NCBI GenBank assembly: GCA_031835245.1
Contig: JAVKOQ010000165.1
Span: forward strand, 1-64,000
Direction of reading: 5' to 3'
DNA: 64,000 nt
DNA from: Balamuthia mandrillaris
Taxonomy: Eukaryota > Discosea > Longamoebia > Balamuthiidae
Numbering within the stretch: position 1 is the stretch's first letter; every line of letters starts with the position of its first letter. The notes below the pieces were generated by a model that ran no database searches, was not told the DNA's origin, and worked only from the letters and a program-made list of their open reading frames with translations. Made by a program: the position numbers and the translations under genes. This document shows, piece after piece, positions 11,801-22,229 of this stretch.

Positions 11801-14800
11801 GTTGATTATTGTACACAAGTGCGTCTCTCTTCTCCCTCATTCCTTATGGTTAGTGTTTTCATATTCTTATTTTTATATTTGTAAAAAGGCAACACTCCAA
11901 GCCAAGAATGGAGAACAAGAGATGTCAACAACGGTGAATACCCATGAATTAGGCTTCACGAAGGGAAGCATAGTTCACACGTTGGCAGCTCGTGGTCTGA
12001 TTCGCGATTGGGAAGATGGTAACTATGACCAAGACAAAGTTAGGCACGAGATCATCAAACGGGAAAAGAAAGATGGCATCATTGAGCTCAGCATTCGATA
12101 CAGTCTCGTCACTCAGTTTACCTCCTTTGTTGCCATCGAAAAGAGAGAACCAGGAGAGAGGATCGCAGAGGATGCTCCAACGATGGAAGAATTGGTTCGC
12201 AAGGAAGATGTGGATGAATTGGACTATATGGGTTGGGAAGAAGAGAAAGAGGAAAAAGACTATGATGAAGGAAAAATACCCAAACAACAACGCGGCCCGT
12301 TAAGCGATGCCGAAAGAGAAAAACTCTTCGCGACAGCCAAAGAGGCCGCCTCCAGGGACGACGGTGAGACTCTTCAAAATGCCATACTGCAGTCTTTAGC
12401 AGACGTCTCATACTTAACTGGAGAGCAAATGCGCTTGGTTGAGAGCACTCATCAACAAGCGGTGTTGGATCGTTTGCAACAATGGAAACGTCTCGCGGAG
12501 GAGGAGAGCGAGGAAAAGCGACAGGGACGATGGGCCAAGATCTCTCGCCTCAAGAAAGAGAAGGCGCAAGTGGAGAGCGCTCTTCAAAAGGCTGCTGAAC
12601 AGTTTGTACCTGTGCTTTCCGACTACTCTTCTGATAGTCCCAGCGAGACATCGGTGCTGTTGAAGACACTGCACGCCACATCTTTGGCTGCTTTGGCGGA
12701 ACTTTCCAACGCGGCAGATGCCAAGAAAAGGAATGAAATGGTGGAACAGACACGCAAATCGTTTTTGGAGGCAACGGAGCAGGCTGTCGCCTACTTGAGC
12801 GGCACTCATCCACTCCGTCTTCGTTTGGCGCTGCATCACTCCAACTTTGTGCAGAACTTGTTGAACGACACGGACCAGGCGGTGCGCATTGCAAAGGACG
12901 CTTTTGATAATAGTATCGCTGAACTGGACTGTCTTTCTGAGGAAAGTTACAAGGATAGCACGTTGATCATGCAAAACCTCCGAGACGCGATTACAATTAT
13001 GGCTCCACAAGCAGATTCAGATAGTGAAGATTACTCTGAAGACGAAGAAGATGAGCCAGACTCAGTGTCAGACGAAGAGAAAGAAGTGGAGCAATTTCCG
13101 TCATTCGACCTCAACGACGACGACGAATGTCTGGATCTATGTGCAGGAGAAGGAGGGGAGTATGATGACTTTGCCTTTGAAGGAGCAATACAATGCGCTG
13201 ATGAAATCGAGCTGAATTTAGACCCAATGGCAGAGGTGAATGAAAGCATGAGCTGCGATTGGACCCGAGCAGAATCTGATCTGCTTGAGCTTGACAGCCT
13301 GCTTGCATCCCTAGACAGTAAACAAGTTGAACCAGTAAAAAAGAAGAAAAGGAAGAGCATACGTAAGGCAATTGATAGAGCGCCGCAAGCAGCTCCACAT
13401 ACTCGCTCACCATCATCTTCTTCATCATCACTTCTTGATGCAATCAAACAGGCTCCAAAGTTGAAAGCTGTTGTTCAGAAAAAGAAGGATAAGGAACAGG
13501 ATACGAGAAAGAAGGACTTGGCTGATGCGCTTAAATCTACATTATCCGCTCGCAGAAGCGTTGCCATAGAGAAAGAGGACGGCGCCGGAGATGGAGACGA
13601 TGGGCTGTGGGGTTGGGATGAAGCAGAGGAAGCGGAGGAAGAAAAAGCAGCAGCACCAGTTCTTCAGCGAAGAGCGTCGCTCATCATGGACCAACCCATT
13701 CGCGGCCCAGTAATAGGGGCGGCGGCAGCGGCACCGGTTGCAAAGAGAGAAGCAAAAAAATATGAAGAGGAAGAAGAGGAAGAAGAAAGTATGGGCTTTG
13801 GGCTCTTTGGTGACAGCGACGACGTCGCGTTCCCTCCTGCTGTGACACATGCTCGTTCTCGTTCTCCCATCGGAGCACCATACTCGCCTACTTCTCCTTC
13901 TTACTCTCCTACCTCTCCTTCTTATTCTCCAACCTCTTCCACATCTCCCACTCAATTTATTACCCCTGCGCCAGTTCCTGCGGCTCCCCATAGTTTCAGA
14001 GCCAGAAATACGTTCCACAAACCGGCAGCTGCTGCAACCGCTTCTACCGCCACCTCTGCTGCCAACAAGTCCCTCAGCTCAGCATCATCATCTCTATTTG
14101 GAAGCAGTCTCAACGCCAATGTTCCTTTGAGCATGTTCAGTAGCTCTTTTTCTGCTGCTCCACCTCCGCCTCCGCCTTCGGACTTTGGTGATTTGTTTGG
14201 AGGCGCTGCACCTCCACCTCCACCTCCTGCAGGTGCTGCCGCTTATCCCTCTTTATCACTATTTGGCAGCATTGCAACTACCGCTTCCACAACCCCTTCT
14301 GGCTTTTCATTTGGAGGTGCACCTCCCCCTCCTCCCCCAGGAGCTGCACCTCCTCCTGGAGCTGGTTCCTATGGAGGCTTTGCACTTGGTGGTCCTCCGC
14401 CACCTCCTTCGGATTTTAGAGCTCTTGCTTCTCCATCACCTGCTACGAATGCCTTTGGTGCTCCTCCTCCACCTCGACCCATGCCTCAACCTACTCCCTC
14501 CGCCTCTGCGAATCCCTTTACTTCTACTCCGTCATCCTCTTCTTCTTTAGCTGGTTTTCGTTATGCTTTCTTCCAACCCTCAGCTTCAGTAACTGCCGCT
14601 GCAAGCAGTGGATTGATGGGTTCCATTGCAGACAAAAAGGACAAAGATAAAGAGAGGAAATCCGTTTCCAAACGCAAACATAAGAGGGAATCGATAGCAG
14701 CTGCGAAGGAGGAAAAAAAGCTGGTGCGAGAGGAGGAACATTCTCGTAAGAAGGAAGAGTTTAGTCGCAATCGTCAAGAGCAAGAGGAAGCGAGACAGAG

Positions 14801-16021
14801 GAAGAGCGAAGAGGAGCAGGTCCTTCGCCGCCAGAGCGAGGGAGAAATGATGAAGAGGAGCTCCCTTCTCAGCAGCATCAATAACAACAACAATAATAAC
14901 GTCAACCAACCAATGGCATCTGCTCGACTCTGTTTCCAACAAAAAGTTCAAATCCAGCAACCACAGCAGCAGCAGCAGCAGCAGAAACAACAAATGTTTC
15001 AACAAGATATGGATCTGGCAAGCCTTGTCAAACACTTGGAACGCACGAGAGACATGGTGACCAACATCGGGATGGAACTCGAGCAACAAAATAGCCTCCT
15101 CAATAGCCTAGAGCCAGAGGAACCATCGCCGACGACAGAAGAAAGCATTAATGATGATATGATTTCGATGAACATTCGAAGCGACAGACTAAGAGTTGGA
15201 GGAAGAGGCAGAGGAGGTTTCTTTGGAGGTTTGAGCGCTAGTGGCCGTGGTGATGGTGGTGGTGGCGGTGGTAGCTTCATCCGCGGTGGAAAGGGAGGTG
15301 CTGTGAAGGGCCTTCTCCAACCATTTACGCCGTACGTAGTTCCTCTTCTCTTCGTCGTTCTCTTCTCTGCTTCTCTCTTCTCTATTCTGATCCATAATTT
15401 AATGGTTTGTTATTTATTTTAAGGCAATGGAGGCAACTGGAGGCGTTGGCGATAGGAGGAGTTCACTGGAACCTTGACAACGCCATGGTAGCTCTGTTGG
15501 GTCTGACCTTGGAGCAATGCGAAAGGCAATTAGGTCTGATGGGCATTAAGTCCAAAGGCCTCTACATCTACAACCTCTTCGCACCCCTATGGGCCACCGC
15601 TTTGGTGCTGGCATACCTCTCGATGGCCGAAGAGGCGGAGCGTGCTCATGGCTGGCAGGCTCTCTTCCTACGGGCCGAACGTTGGCTGCGCAACAAGCGC
15701 AACGAAGAGGACCTTCGGGATGCACTTTCTTCTTCAGCAATGGACTTGAGCGAAGCGGCCAAACAGTTCTTGCTTCAACACTCCTCGCTGCCTGTTCTGC
15801 AGCGCTTGTCAGGAAGAGATGAAGGCACTTCGCAGTTGGGATTGAGCCCATTTGAGGAAAGCAATGATCCCTTTGGAGTGCCGCTGAGCGAGAAGCAATC
15901 TTCGTCTCCTTGGTCCAGTGTGTCTTCATTGTCGAGTCACTCTTTCTCGCTAGGGTCGGCCGGCGGCCCAGTATGTTATGATCCTGCTGCTTTGCTCGCT
16001 CTTCAACGACAAGGAAGATAA
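7252..16021 (+). CDS. PARP4: Vault poly(ADP-ribose) polymerase, PARP4-like
   Basis: About 2,509 aa from 16 exons: 7252-7428, 7511-7673, 7880-8058, 8095-8769, 8872-9161, 9236-9339, 9418-9536, 9601-9862, 9947-10125, 10203-10356, 10434-10514, 10581-11016, 11089-11323, 11384-11818, 11889-15331, 15424-16021. Domain order matches PARP4: BRCT (about 15-110), WGR-like and PARP regulatory regions, catalytic domain (LLFHGSK; GAGIYFGDASSTAAQY, giving the His and Tyr of the NAD site), VIT (VFPLDEMAAVCGFEAFINGK), VWA with MIDAS DRSSS, and a C-terminal domain (exon 16) like the vault-interacting end of PARP4. Between VWA and C-terminus lies a long acidic, then Pro/FG-rich disordered region with three YSPTSPS-type heptads, poly-Gln and a Gly-rich patch. 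PARP4 ADP-ribosylates proteins in vault particles; this role is inferred. The ATG at 7252 is chosen because frames upstream lack one; a second ATG follows at 7258. Confidence 0.95.
13881..13943 (+). other. RNA polymerase II CTD-like heptads inside vault PARP
   Basis: Three consecutive 7-residue units, YSPTSPS (13881-13901), YSPTSPS (13902-13922) and YSPTSST (13923-13943), lie in frame near residue 1,830 of the vault PARP. They match the consensus heptad of the Rpb1 C-terminal domain. They sit in a disordered stretch just before the proline/FG-rich segment. The identity of the heptads is read directly; any link to CTD kinases or CTD-binding proteins is inference. Confidence 0.9.
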
Positions 16022-16102
16022 AACGAACAGCATAACAAACAGCAACGACTTCTTGCATGCTAACAATAAAAAGTTCATCATTACATGCGCGCAAAACAAA
16101 CG

Positions 16103-16682
16103 TTATAACAGAATAAAGTCGCCACAAAGAATAAACTCGTTAGTGGTAATGACTTTGCCAACAAAGCCAAGCTCTTGCAGCTTGCTTTCCAGCTGGTTGC
16201 CGTCATGATACACCTTCACGATGGGAAAGCGTTCCCCACTGCTCAACGTCCTCCACTCCACATAGTTGGATTGTTGGTTTTGACTCATCTCTGCCACGTG
16301 GATGTCGTCTTTGCGAGAGGGCCTAAACTTGCTGTCCACGAACAATAGGCGTCCGCCCGGCTTTAGAAGCCTTGCTTTCACCACGTCCGTTAGGAACCGG
16401 TCCATCATTTCTGGCGGGATGTGGCTTAAGAAGTACCTGCAGAAATGATGAGTTGAGAGAGAGGGAGAGAGAAGAGCAACACGAACCCAATGAAGCAAAG
16501 GTCTGCAGGAGCGGGAGGTGTATCTTCATCTATTTTTGTATAATGAGAGTTGAAAGAAAGAAGGTACTCTTGTAGTAATGTCAACTTTCTGGACTGGGGA
16601 TGCTCGCTCAGCTTCTCTTTGCACAGGGCAAGCATGCTCTCACTACCATCTATTGCCAAAACTTTCTAACGTTTGCACGTTA

Positions 16683-16716
<34 letters not shown>

Positions 16717-16895
16717 GGAAGTGCGAGAGGTATACCTCGATGGAAGAGCAGCCCAAGAACAAGCTGGTCCAATTGCCAGTGCCAACAGCCAACTCCACCA
16801 CCGACTTTGGTTGATAGCTCTCTAGCTTGCTTTGCACCCACTCTGTTTTGTTTTTCCTCTCAGAGTGAGAGAGACAGAGTGAGAGAGAGAGAGAC

Positions 16896-16973
<78 letters not shown>

Positions 16974-17150
16974 AGAGCGAAAGAACGAACCCAAGGCTTG
17001 TTTTCGCTCGATGAGCCACTGCTCTCTCTTGGTTTGGCTTTCTTGTGCAAAAGAACCGGTTTTGTTCCACCAGTGGTCATATTCCGTGGCCCTAAGGTCG
17101 TAGTACCGTTGTTGTTGCTGCAACACCCGCCGCCGCTCTCCTTGCTCCAT
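16103..17150 (-). CDS. Class I SAM-dependent methyltransferase
   Basis: About 265 aa in four exons on the minus strand: about 17150-16987, about 16856-16736, 16665-16487 and 16436-16103. The first donor and acceptor are uncertain because the intron is almost wholly GA repeat. The start MEQGERRRV leads into YYDLRATEYDHWW. The nucleotide-binding motif I is VVELAVGTGNW, followed by VLAIDGSESML (motif II acidic residue), IGYFLSHIPPEM (motif IV region) and LLKPGGRLLFVDSK (post-motif). The YYDxRAxEYD opening resembles small-molecule methyltransferases, but the substrate cannot be told. It is convergent with the vault PARP gene, about 80 bp from that gene's stop codon. Confidence 0.75.
16861..16973. 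repeat. (GA)n microsatellite in methyltransferase intron 1
   Basis: Over 100 bp of GA repeat with scattered CA interruptions, making up nearly all of the first intron of the minus-strand methyltransferase. On the sense strand it reads (CT)n. A second GA tract (about 16687-16713) lies in intron 2 of the same gene. Confidence 0.9.
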
Positions 17151-17494
17151 CTTTTCTCTCCTCTCGGCCTTCTCTTCTCTCTCGTAACTAGGCTCACGTC
17201 TTCTCTCTCTGGCAGTCAGCTGTGTCTCCTATCCTTTCTCCTGTCCTGGCGTTTGCCACTCTCCTATCCACGCTCGCGTCTCTCTCTGTCGCTGTGAGCT
17301 GTCTCTCCTCTCCTTGCTCGTATCCTGGCAACCTCCACTCTCCTATCCTCTCTCCTGTCTGTGTCACTTACTTTCGCGTGGAAGTGCATTTTTCTATATT
17401 TTTGTCCAAAGTGTTTGAAGACACAAAGACAAAGGCTAAACAACGAGAAACCAAAACTAACGCTATGTACACGAACGGCCGCCAACAGTCGCCG
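17151..17494. other. Spacer between two minus-strand genes, pyrimidine-rich
   Basis: There is no gene. The stretch is rich in CTCTC and holds imperfect repeats of CACTCTCCTATCC (about 17259 and 17336) together with TCTCCTGTC blocks, a degenerate minisatellite. It probably holds the methyltransferase 5' region and the 3' UTR of the bHLH gene. Confidence 0.4.
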
Positions 17495-18900
17495 TCATAC
17501 CACGGGATGACACCAAGGGTAGTAGGCGTGCATTGGTTGGGCTGCGATGACCGTTGTTGGGGAGGTCGTTGTTGGGAGCTGCGGTTGGGGTGGTGCGCCA
17601 GCAAAGATGAATTGGGGGATGGAGAAGGTCACAAACCCGTTGTTAGATGAAGGTTTCCTTTGCGGCTGCACCTGCTCGTTGCAATCGTTGTTGTTGTCAG
17701 AGGAAGATAAAGATGATTTCGAGGAAGATGGCGTCTCCATCCAAATGTTGTCCCTCTGTTGTTGCGCCCAGGCCGAACGTTGTTGCACGCTTTGTGGCGC
17801 TTGCTTCGTCTTTTCTTGAGCACGGCCCTCTTTGAAGAGGGAAGAGGGAAGCTCCACTTCGGGAGGAAGTTCGGAAAGAACTTGCTGCAGCGAAGGGAGC
17901 AACGGCATGTTACTGTGGTCGCTCCTCTCTGTTGTTGATGTACAGAGGTTAGTGGAAGCGTGCATTGGGAAAGATTGAAAGAAAGCAACGCCAACAAACA
18001 AGAACCCAGCGCATCACAGTGAAAAAAATGATTAGATTCATCAAAAACACAGATTTCACTCTTGGGAAGATTTCCCGATGCAACAAAGAGCAAACAACAA
18101 ACAAACAAGAGATTAAGATGAAGCCGAGAGGTGAATTGCCAGAACTACAAATCCACTCCATCAGCCAACAATCATCACAAACACAACGGCAAAGAATGAA
18201 TCTCCACAACGAGAGGGGGTTCATACAAAAAAAAAACGAACGTACCTCCCGACACGCGGTCTGACGGTTGTGGTCGTTGCGGCTGAGGTAGCGCTCGGTT
18301 CGTCCACGGAAAGCTCGGATGGCCAGGTTGCGCTACTCCTCCCCCTTCAACAGCGTAGCTCTGCTTTCCAGTAACACACCCGCGTGATTGTTGCGGAGAA
18401 GCAGTCAAGTTGTCGAAACCTAGGGTTTGACTGGTGTCGTGGTGCAGGAGGTGGATGTGTTGGGTCGGCCCAACGGCATTGCTGCGGTCGGGGCTGGGGT
18501 TTTGCTGCTTCCGCTCCCCGAGCTTGAGCTCCAGGTACATGATGTAGCCCTGCAGATGCTCCTTCTCGCGAAGGGCATGGACGAGGTGCTCTATGGCAGC
18601 CTCCACTATCCTCAGCTTGGAATAGCGCCGCGGTTTGTGGGGGAGGAGGTCATGCAGCTCTTTCAACTTTGAGTTGAAGCGCTGCTTTCTTCGCCTCTCA
18701 TAGGCATTGTGTTGCAGCTTTTCTTCTTCCCTGGATATGCATCATCATGTGAGCCAAAGGTTTCGCAACGAATGAAAGAATGTTGCGAAACAAGAGTCGT
18801 GATGGGAAAGAAAACTATACTTTCGAGGTCTTGAGGCTCTTGGCCTACGATTCGCACCTTTAAACTGTAAGGTGGTGCTCGGGCCAGAATGCTCCTCCAT
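17495..18900 (-). CDS. Basic helix-loop-helix transcription factor
   Basis: About 332 aa. Exons on the minus strand: 18900-18821, 18730-18246 and 17928-17495, in phase. Residues about 15-90 form a bHLH domain: a basic region rich in Arg/Lys ending HNAYERRRKQRFNSKLKEL (the H-x-x-x-E-R-x-R pattern of E-box binders), a loop, then RIVEAAIEHLVHALREKEHL as helix 2. A short leucine-rich extension follows. The rest is Gln/Ser/Pro-rich, a likely activation region. The start ATG at 18900 is chosen because its frame joins the helix domain in the right phase. The longer frame starting at 19153 enters exon 2 in the wrong phase, so 19153-18911 is best read as 5' UTR with an intron (19017-18911). It is divergent from the carrier-tectonin gene. 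Confidence 0.85.
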
Positions 18901-19980
18901 TCCTGAGCAACTGCAGGTAAGTAGCGAATGGGGAAGAGAGTGGATCGATCCGGGAGAGGTGGCAATGGAGGAGAGTGTTTGTTTTGGTTAAGAAGAGAGA
19001 GAACAGAAAGGACTTACAGAGCACTGAAAATAAAAAACTGCACGATTTCGGTTGTACGGAGAAAGAAATCTGACATGGGCCGTTAATAAATAAAGGGTGT
19101 GGTAATTGCGCCTCCTCTATCTTCTGTAGATAAGCACTTGCCGACTGCATCATCTGCCCGCAATAACCGCATGCTATTCAATAATTTAAACAACCTGTCC
19201 GTCTGCATTTTGTCGCGAAACCCACCACCTACAACCGAGTTGGTTTGTTTTGCTGGAATTTTTATTGTATGATGGTCTGCAGATTTTGTTCCTAAAAGCG
19301 TTTTTGGTTTGGTTTCATTTAAAGTTGTTCTAATCTGGCGTGGGGTTGTATTCAGATCTTCCGGTGATCAGTTTTGACGCAGCACTGCGTAAGCTGCTTT
19401 TCGAGGTCGGCGTCTGTTTTTGGAACGAAAGCGGGACCTGAGTCGGAACCGTGGCTCAACATTAGGAGATTAAAACTTTAGCCGAAGGTGCGCTGGGGGT
19501 CGTGCTTTACGGTTTGAACTGATCTATATGTTTACAACTAGGTTCCATGCTATTCCTACGTTTTTGAGGGGCAGGGAGAAGCATGTTTCCAGCCTCCTGA
19601 TTTCTGTTGGCATGTTGCAACGGTTGTCGGAATGCTTTGGCAGAAAGAGCCTGCTGGCGCGAACCACCCGTTCCACGACTGGGTTGCAGAGCTACCATGA
19701 CGTCATGGAAACTAGAAACTGTCGACGAGGCCATGGCGTCATGAAATGCCTCTGTCGACAGAAAGCCCACACGGCAAGAAAGGTTGGTCCATTTATTTGT
19801 TTTCTTTTAGGCTTGTCAGAGCGGTCGCACCACCACCGGTCGGGAAAGACTTGACACCTCAAAGCGACCCTGCCCTTCATCGTTGTTGGCACACACAAAA
19901 GTCTACTCGAGAAGCGGTAGCAAGTTAAGTTGCTACTTTTTATTTTGGTTTGTGTTGCTCTTTTCGCCAGAAAAACAAAA
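18901..19980. promoter_or_regulatory. Bidirectional intergenic region, bHLH / carrier-tectonin
   Basis: This is about 1.1 kb between divergent genes. The part nearest the bHLH gene (18901-19153) looks like a spliced 5' UTR. At 19695-19763 a module is present twice: CCATGACGTCATGG (contains the CRE-like palindrome TGACGTCA) followed by CTGTCGAC, then CCATGGCGTCATG followed by CTGTCGACAG. The copies are offset by about 33-36 bp. No other gene is seen. Confidence 0.5.
19695..19763. repeat. Duplicated CRE-like / GTCGAC module
   Basis: Copy 1 is CCATGACGTCATGG at 19695-19708 with CTGTCGAC at 19719-19726. Copy 2 is CCATGGCGTCATG at 19731-19743 with CTGTCGAC at 19752-19759. The two motifs are conserved while the bases between them differ, which suggests selection on the motifs rather than a recent duplication. 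The likely role is binding of bZIP-like and another palindrome-binding factor; this is inference. Confidence 0.6.
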
Positions 19981-22113
19981 ATGAGTTCTGACTCTGTGCT
20001 TGAAAGTATCAAGTATAACATACACAAAGAAAATCTCAAGGTTTGCTTCTCCTTTTTTTTTTTTGCTCTGGTAGTCCACGCTCATTTTTTCTTTTTCTTT
20101 TCAACCAAACGTAGGCACAAAATGGCGCACTCTCTGTTGCTACGATGGTCAGCGTGGGTCGCAGCTTCGGCATAGGCGCAGCTGCCAGCGCCATAGGCGC
20201 TACCTTTGTCTACCCGGTCGACCTTGTCAAGACGCGACTGCAGAACCAACGCACGGTGAGCGGTCAGCCAAGACTGGGAGCATGGGCCTGCTTCCGTCAG
20301 GTCCTCAACAAAGAAGGTCCTCTGGGCCTCTACAAAGGTTTGTTGCCACAGCTAATGGGACAGGTCCCGGAGAAGGCCATACGCCTCTTTCTCGTGGATC
20401 AGGTCCGTCGGTTGAGCCCCGGTGATGTTAGCCTTCCAGTGGAGACGCTGGCCGGCCTCACTGCCGGAGCAGCTCAAGTCCTCATCACAAACCCAGCGGA
20501 GATTGTGAAGGTTCGACTGCAAGTACAAGGCCAGGAACTTTACTCGGGAACTGGCGGAGTGACGAAGAAAGGCTCTATGACGATATTGAAAGAGCTGGGG
20601 GTGAAGGGTATGTATAAAGGAGCCAGCGCTTGCTTCCTTCGCGACATTCCCTTCTCTGGCATCTACTTTCCCAGCTACGCATGGGCCAAAGAAATCATCC
20701 GCGAACGAAAACAGCGACAACTAATGTCGTTGCAGCATCCAGAAGAACCACAACAGCAACAACAGGCGTTACTCGGCCTGATGGACTTTTTCCTCTGCGC
20801 CTCCTTTGCGGGAGTGTTAGCTGCTTCCTTGACCACTCCCGCTGATGTTCTTAAGACGAGGATGCAGGTAGAGGCAAAGCGAGGAGAAGGCTACAAAGGC
20901 CTTTTGGATTGCCTTCGACAGGTCGTGAAGCAAGAAGGTATCACCGCTCTCTTCAAGGGTATGGTTCCTCGAGTGCTGCGCTCCTCTCCTCAGTACGGTG
21001 TTATGTTGCTCTCGTACGAAGTGCTGCAGCGATTGATGGACACCGAGGCCACCTCCTCGGTGGTCACTATCGACACATTGAAAGATAAAAAGTGGGTGAA
21101 GATGTTGCTCTTGGAGGACAAACTTGGCTTGCTACTTGAAAATCGCTGGGGTTAGTTTTTTTCTTAAAATTGTTTGTTTTTCTTCCTCCTCCTTCGTTAC
21201 CGTCTCTCTTTTTTTTCTTTCATTTTTTAATTTTGCTTTACGAATGATTTATTATAGCGGCTCCATCGGCCTTCAGCCAGTTCGAAGGAGGATTTAAACA
21301 CATTACAGTGGGTGGCATGGGTTCCATTTGGGCCATCTCGCAGGACAACGCCATCTATCGTTGGAACAATAATACTGAATCGTGGGTTGAAGCTCCCGGC
21401 GCAAAGCTTTGCCAGCTCTCTGCCAGCGAGGATAAGGCGGTGTGGGGCGTGAACGAACAGGGTTCTGTTTGGCAGTACCTCTGGGATGCTAACTCATGGC
21501 AACGTGTGAACACGCGCCTCGCTGACAAGGCAGGAAAACTATCAGAGGTAAGCGGACACAAAGAGCTCAAACGTTTTTCTTTCCTCTTTCCTGTGTTCTC
21601 TTATCTCTTTGCCTTTTTCTCATTTTCAAAAAAAAAAAAAGCAGGAAATAGGTTTAAGCCACGTGGCTGTTGGTCGTAAGAATGCCATCTTTGGCATCGT
21701 CCAAGACACAGAAGAGAACAAAGCCATTCTGGCCAAAACCACCCAGGACGCCGCCAACGCAGGCAACGTTGGTGGGTTGGGATGGCAAACAATGGCGGCG
21801 GATAGGCCGAGAGAAAATGAAGCTGATCTCCTGCGGAGCGGACGGCGCTCTCTGGGCAATAAACGACGAGAGGTTTACGTTCCGGTGGAAAGAGCAGGCC
21901 GGGCGGTGGGTACAGATGCCCGGCTCCTTCAAGCAGATCACTGTGGGCAGCAGCAAGTATGTTTGGGGGGTGGACGGCAACGATGCCATTTACAGGTGGC
22001 AGGATGGAAGTTGGAAGCGGGTCACTGACACGAGGTTGCATCCTCGCCACATCTCTGCGGCCAGCGACGGTACTTTGGTGACTGTGAGCAACGAGACGAC
22101 AAGCGGAAAGTGA
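19981..22113 (+). CDS. Aspartate/glutamate-type mitochondrial carrier fused to a tectonin beta-propeller
   Basis: Exons are 19981-20040, 20115-21150, 21258-21547 and 21645-22113. The first two encode a six-helix SLC25 carrier with the three signatures PVDLVKTRLQNQ, PAEIVKVRLQVQ and PADVLKTRMQVE and strong resemblance to the carrier half of aralar/citrin (GLYKGLLPQL, FLRDIPFSGIYFP, RSSPQYGV). There is no EF-hand N-terminus, only about 33 extra residues (MSSDSVLESIKYNIHKENLK). Exons 3-4 encode about 250 aa of tectonin repeats (GSIWAISQDNAIYRW, VWGVNEQGSVW, GALWAIN, YVWGVDGNDAIYRW), probably six blades. Exon 3 has no start codon of its own and joins exon 2 in phase (TGGG|GTTAG to TATAG|CGGC), supporting a true fusion. 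Unspliced, the carrier would stop at 21155. Exon 4 is 3n+1 long and changes frame between about 21690 and 21790: an extra base or an assembly error. Confidence 0.8.
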
Positions 22114-22229
22114 AAAGACTCAAACAAAAACAGCAAAAGGAACTTACTCGGGTAGATGTAAATTACAGAGAGAAGGGGATGATTTTTTTATTATTATTTT
22201 ATTATTTGGGTTCGTCTTTGTGATTGTTG

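Noticed and set aside
12414-15089. Several long minus-strand open frames inside the vault PARP gene
   Set aside because: They mirror the coding frame of a large, low-stop exon and show no family motifs or splice logic.
16861-16973. Possible CRISPR-like or satellite array
   Set aside because: A simple GA microsatellite in an intron with no spacers; no CRISPR array exists in the window.
18860-19153. Open frame MMQSASAYLQKIEEAQ... as the N-terminus of the bHLH protein
   Set aside because: Splicing its exon to the helix-loop-helix exons gives the wrong phase. The ATG at 18900 in another frame joins correctly and gives a proper basic region.
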